Source of the DNA: Candidatus Colimorpha onthohippi
Lineage (GTDB): Bacteria > Bacteroidota > Bacteroidia > Bacteroidales > P3
Length of the DNA stretch: 9,432 bases
Assembly: GCA_018064565.1 (NCBI GenBank)
Contig: JAGHVA010000269.1
Location: 1 to 9,432, forward strand
Direction of reading: 5' to 3'
Part shown: positions 6,902 to 9,432 of the stretch, in pieces
Numbering within the stretch: position 1 is the first letter of the stretch
Layout of the letters: the number at the start of each line of letters is the position of its first letter
The notes under the pieces: generated by a model
Databases searched by the model: none
What the model was told of the DNA's origin: nothing
The model's input: the letters and a program-made list of their open reading frames with translations, nothing else
Made by a program: the position numbers and the translations under genes

Positions 6902-6923
6902 ACTATTGTGAACGCTTAATAGT
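6902..6923 (+). terminator. Weak hairpin behind the purE operon
   Basis: ACTATT (6902-6907) and AATAGT (6918-6923) can pair over a ten-base loop, 20 bases after the deaminase stop. The stem is AT-rich and no clear T-run follows. It is the only terminator-like structure found in this 226-base gap. No convincing TTTG / TAnnTTTG pair for the next gene was found there either. Confidence 0.22.
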
Positions 6924-7107
6924 TCGTCTCTGTTTATCGATTCAAGTCGCCAATTTAGGCAGTTTGGTTGTAGTTTGAGTGCAGTAGATGCTATTTGTGG
7001 TTGTATGCGGCAGATGGAAGCGTGTTGGGCAGGCATTATATGTGAGGTGTCATGCTGATTGAGGATAAAGAGTGGGTGTATAAACTAATTTTAATAAATT
7101 AAAAACG

Positions 7108-9432
7108 ATGCGAAAGACATTATCTTTTTTGATTTTCTTTTTTGCTATTTCGATAGCGCAATATATGAGTGCACAAGCACCACAAGCAATAACATATCAA
7201 AGCGTTGTTCGTGATTCTCAAGGTAAATTATTGGTCAATACGCCTATTGATGTTCATGTCAGTATATTGCGTCAGTCGGCGGATGGAGAGGTCGTTTATG
7301 CCGAAAGTCATTCGGTAGTTACGAATAGTAACGGTTTGTTATCGTTGCTGATAGGTTATGGAGATAACGTCTCGGGATCGTTTGCTGCGATACAATGGCA
7401 TACAAGTGTTTTTTACCTGCGAAGCGATATTTTTCTGCCAGGTACTCAAGTTCCGCTTACTACCATCATGCAGTTTGTCAGTGTGCCGTATGCGTTGAGC
7501 AGTGCAGTAGCCGACACTGCTATGTTGCTTAAAATGGGCAATACCATTTTTACAGGGTCGTACAATCAACTAACGGATTTGCCTACAATGCCAATGGTGC
7601 CTACGCAGGTTAGTGCGTTTGTCAATGACGCTGGCTATCTTACACACGATTCGTTGCCAGCAGTTCAACCCATCCCTACTCAAATCAGTGCGTTTGTCAA
7701 CGATGCAGGCTATCTTACGCACGACTCGTTGCCTGCAATTCCCACACAAGTTAGTGTGTTGGATAACGATGCAGGTTACCTTACCGCCGAATATCAAACG
7801 CTCTCAGATGTGGCTGCATTGGGCAACGATATGGGCAATAAGCAACTTAAAGGGTTGCAAGATCCTACCGAATCGCATGATGCGGTTACCTATCATCTTT
7901 TGCAAGATGTTCAAGGCTTGATTGTGGCATTACAAACTCAGATAGACAGTTTGAATCATGTGGTTGATTCGATGCGAAATAGTCCCGCCAATCCTGTATT
8001 TACGTTACCATCAATAGTTACTGCTGCGGTTATCAATATTTCAGATACAGAAGCCTTGCTGGGAGGTCATCTTTTGTCGTCGGGTGGTGCTATGGTTACC
8101 GCACGCGGTATTTGTTGGACATCTGATTCGTTGGCATTGCCCACAATTGCGCACTGTGATGGGGCAATTTCCGATAGTGCTTGTCTGGATTCGTTTAGTG
8201 TTTTGGTTACGGGATTGGACAAAGGAACTACCTATTATGCGAGAGCATACGCCTCCAATTTCTTAGGTATATCTTATGGCGATGTCGTGTCGTTTGTGGC
8301 ACAAGCGCCCTGTGATTCTACTTTTGGAGGTTCTACGGTTACGAAAGGAGACAAAGGTGCTTTGCCAGGCCTGTTTTCGGTGTCATATAATAAGAAAGTC
8401 TATTTTTCGGCAGGCAACTTGCAATATTCCACCAGAGGGACGCATGATTGTATTGATGGTACCCGGCAGCCTGGCACATGGTGTTTTGCTAATAATCAAT
8501 ACGATTACATAGGCTGTAGCAATCGTTATATAGATGCTTCCTATTCTGGGTGGATAGACTTGTTCGGATGGGGAACCAGTGGCTACCACAATCCGAGTGA
8601 TAGTTACAACACCAACTATTATCCTTATTCAAGCTCTGTAAGTGAGGTAAAGCCATCGTATAACGACTATGGGTACGGGCCGTCGTTTACTATGGCAGAT
8701 AATAATTTGGTGGGCAGTAGTGCCAACTATGATTGGGGAGTGTATAATGCCATCAGCAACGGTGGGAATACACCAGGCATGTGGCGTACGTTGACATTGA
8801 TGGAGTGGGCATATCTTTATCTTGCTCGTCCAGAAGCTTCTTCTAAATGGGGTTCGGCTACGGTGAATGGGAACCATGGAATAATTTTCTTGCCTGATGA
8901 ATGGACGCTTCCAGAAGGTAGTGAGTTTACTCCAGGAAGTGGCGAGGAGTGGTTAACCAATGTGTATTCAGATAGCCAGTGGATGGCTATGGAAAATGCT
9001 GGCGCATTATTCCTGCCAGCGGCAGGATACCGACTTGGTCAGGATATTGATGACGTCGGAGCCTTTAGTTACTATTGGTCGTCATCGGCTACCAATAGTG
9101 GTTGTGCCGATTATTTGAATTTTGGTAGTTTGGGTGAATTTGGTATGTATTATTATGCCAGCCATGTCGGTTTGTCGGTGCGTCTGGTATGTGATGAGAC
9201 CCCACAACGTTCGTTGCCAACGGTATCAACAGCCACAGCCAGCGTCGTCGTCAATACAGGAGCAGTGTTGGGAGGTGAGGTACTATCCGATGGAGGGTCT
9301 GCCATTACCGCAAGGGGCGTGTGCTGGGACACAACAGGTACACCTACAGTCAATAGCTGTTTAGGAATGACCGTTGATGGCACAGGTTTGGGGCAATTCA
9401 GCAGTATCGCAACGGGTCTTGACGCTGGCACA
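7108..9432 (+). CDS. Large modular secreted protein with fibre-like repeats and lectin-fold domain (partial)
   Basis: An open frame of 775 codons runs from ATG 7108 off the right edge without a stop. A signal peptide ends at SAQ (21-23). Residues 24-135 match the beta-sandwich head common in Bacteroidetes secreted proteins: ITYQSVVRDSQGKLL, a VVYAE strand, TNSNGLLSLLIG and SVPYAL (125-130). Residues 165-231 hold three repeats around NDAGYLT, like phage tail fibres. Residues 264-292 look like a short coiled coil, probably for trimerisation. Residues 301-397 form a fibronectin-III-like module (GGAMVTARGICW, GLDKGTTYYARAYA). Residues 432-696 are a Fibrobacter-major-paralogous/lectin-fold domain: YFSAGNLQYST, WIDLFGWGTSG, MWRTLTLMEW, FLPAAGYR, YWSSS (656-660) and GLSVRLVC. 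A second fibronectin-like module begins at 704 (AITARGVCW). The leader is AT-rich (TTTTAATAAATTAAAAA). Surface attachment or a type IX secretion C-terminal domain may lie beyond the window. The ligand is unknown; adhesin-like binding is inferred from the modules. Confidence 0.88.
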   Translation, partial: MRKTLSFLIFFFAISIAQYMSAQAPQAITYQSVVRDSQGKLLVNTPIDVHVSILRQSADGEVVYAESHSVVTNSNGLLSLLIGYGDNVSGSFAAIQWHTSVFYLRSDIFLPGTQVPLTTIMQFVSVPYALSSAVADTAMLLKMGNTIFTGSYNQLTDLPTMPMVPTQVSAFVNDAGYLTHDSLPAVQPIPTQISAFVNDAGYLTHDSLPAIPTQVSVLDNDAGYLTAEYQTLSDVAALGNDMGNKQLKGLQDPTESHDAVTYHLLQDVQGLIVALQTQIDSLNHVVDSMRNSPANPVFTLPSIVTAAVINISDTEALLGGHLLSSGGAMVTARGICWTSDSLALPTIAHCDGAISDSACLDSFSVLVTGLDKGTTYYARAYASNFLGISYGDVVSFVAQAPCDSTFGGSTVTKGDKGALPGLFSVSYNKKVYFSAGNLQYSTRGTHDCIDGTRQPGTWCFANNQYDYIGCSNRYIDASYSGWIDLFGWGTSGYHNPSDSYNTNYYPYSSSVSEVKPSYNDYGYGPSFTMADNNLVGSSANYDWGVYNAISNGGNTPGMWRTLTLMEWAYLYLARPEASSKWGSATVNGNHGIIFLPDEWTLPEGSEFTPGSGEEWLTNVYSDSQWMAMENAGALFLPAAGYRLGQDIDDVGAFSYYWSSSATNSGCADYLNFGSLGEFGMYYYASHVGLSVRLVCDETPQRSLPTVSTATASVVVNTGAVLGGEVLSDGGSAITARGVCWDTTGTPTVNSCLGMTVDGTGLGQFSSIATGLDAGT
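7600..7800 (+). repeat. Three tandem fibre-like repeats inside the modular protein
   Basis: The repeats start at 7600, 7675 and 7741 and encode 25, 22 and 20 residues on the pattern PTQ(V/I)S...NDAGYLT. The first two are nearly identical over 51 bases (7612-7662 and 7687-7737), with six differences, all in third codon positions and all silent. The third has diverged (SVLDNDAGYLTAEYQT). The pattern, preceded by YNQLTDLPT, is known from phage tail fibres and from fibre-like secreted proteins of Bacteroidetes, where it builds trimeric beta structure. Confidence 0.85.
8008..8298 (+). other. Fibronectin-III-like module 1 of the modular protein
   Basis: Residues 301-397 of the partial protein form a beta-sandwich module. 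It begins LPSIVTAAV, contains ALLGGHLLSSGGAMVTARG followed by CW, and ends with GLDKGTTYYARAYASN and SYGDVVSF. It aligns by eye with the second copy beginning at 9217 (LPTVSTATA, AVLGGEVLSDGG, AITARGVCW, GLDAGT). The two copies flank the lectin-fold domain on either side. Confidence 0.7.

Noticed and set aside
6961..7044. Several TTTG and TA-TTTG-like words before the modular gene, including TATATGTG at 7037.
   Set aside because: No pair has both a good -7 match and a 19-21 base spacing, so no promoter is called.

Overview
The window looks like a chromosomal fragment of a gut- or rumen-type Bacteroidales (Prevotella/Bacteroides/Muribaculaceae-like). This rests on the protein families, not on a marker gene. 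They include a surface lipoprotein with an acidic stretch after the lipobox cysteine, a Bacteroidetes-type porin O/P relative, signal peptides ending in -AQ, proteins with the lectin-like 'Fibrobacter succinogenes major paralogous' domain, AT-rich leaders without strong Shine-Dalgarno sites, and promoter matches to the Bacteroidetes consensus TTTG / TAnnTTTG. No RNA genes, CRISPR arrays, insertion sequences or phage structural genes were seen.

Layout. Minus-strand block, 147-3890: a surface lipoprotein (147-1283) with a strong hairpin behind it and a striking C9/A12 tract just before its start; a phosphotransferase-fold kinase of the TIGR02172 type (1412-2305); and two outer-membrane beta-barrel proteins in tandem 12 bases apart (2385-3119 and 3132-3890). 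The barrel pair starts at a very good promoter at 3914-3945. This promoter stands back to back with a plus-strand promoter candidate that would drive the porin at 4115-5251.

Plus-strand block: the porin is followed by purE (5328-5840, de novo purine synthesis). Twelve bases later comes a 342-residue fusion of a P-loop nucleotide-kinase-like domain with a dCMP deaminase (5853-6881). These two probably form a nucleotide-metabolism operon. After a 226-base gap, a large modular secreted protein starts at 7108 and stays open for 775 codons to the window edge. It has a signal peptide, a beta-sandwich head domain, three tail-fibre-like repeats, a short coiled coil, a fibronectin-like module, a lectin-fold domain and a second fibronectin-like module.

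How they fit together: most of the window is cell-envelope biology, with one soluble nucleotide-metabolism pair and one small-molecule kinase of unknown substrate. The items most worth following up are the kinase-deaminase fusion, whose architecture recalls the AvcD/DCD anti-phage deaminases but which sits in a housekeeping setting; the possible phase-variable leader of the lipoprotein; and the modular repeat protein at the right edge.
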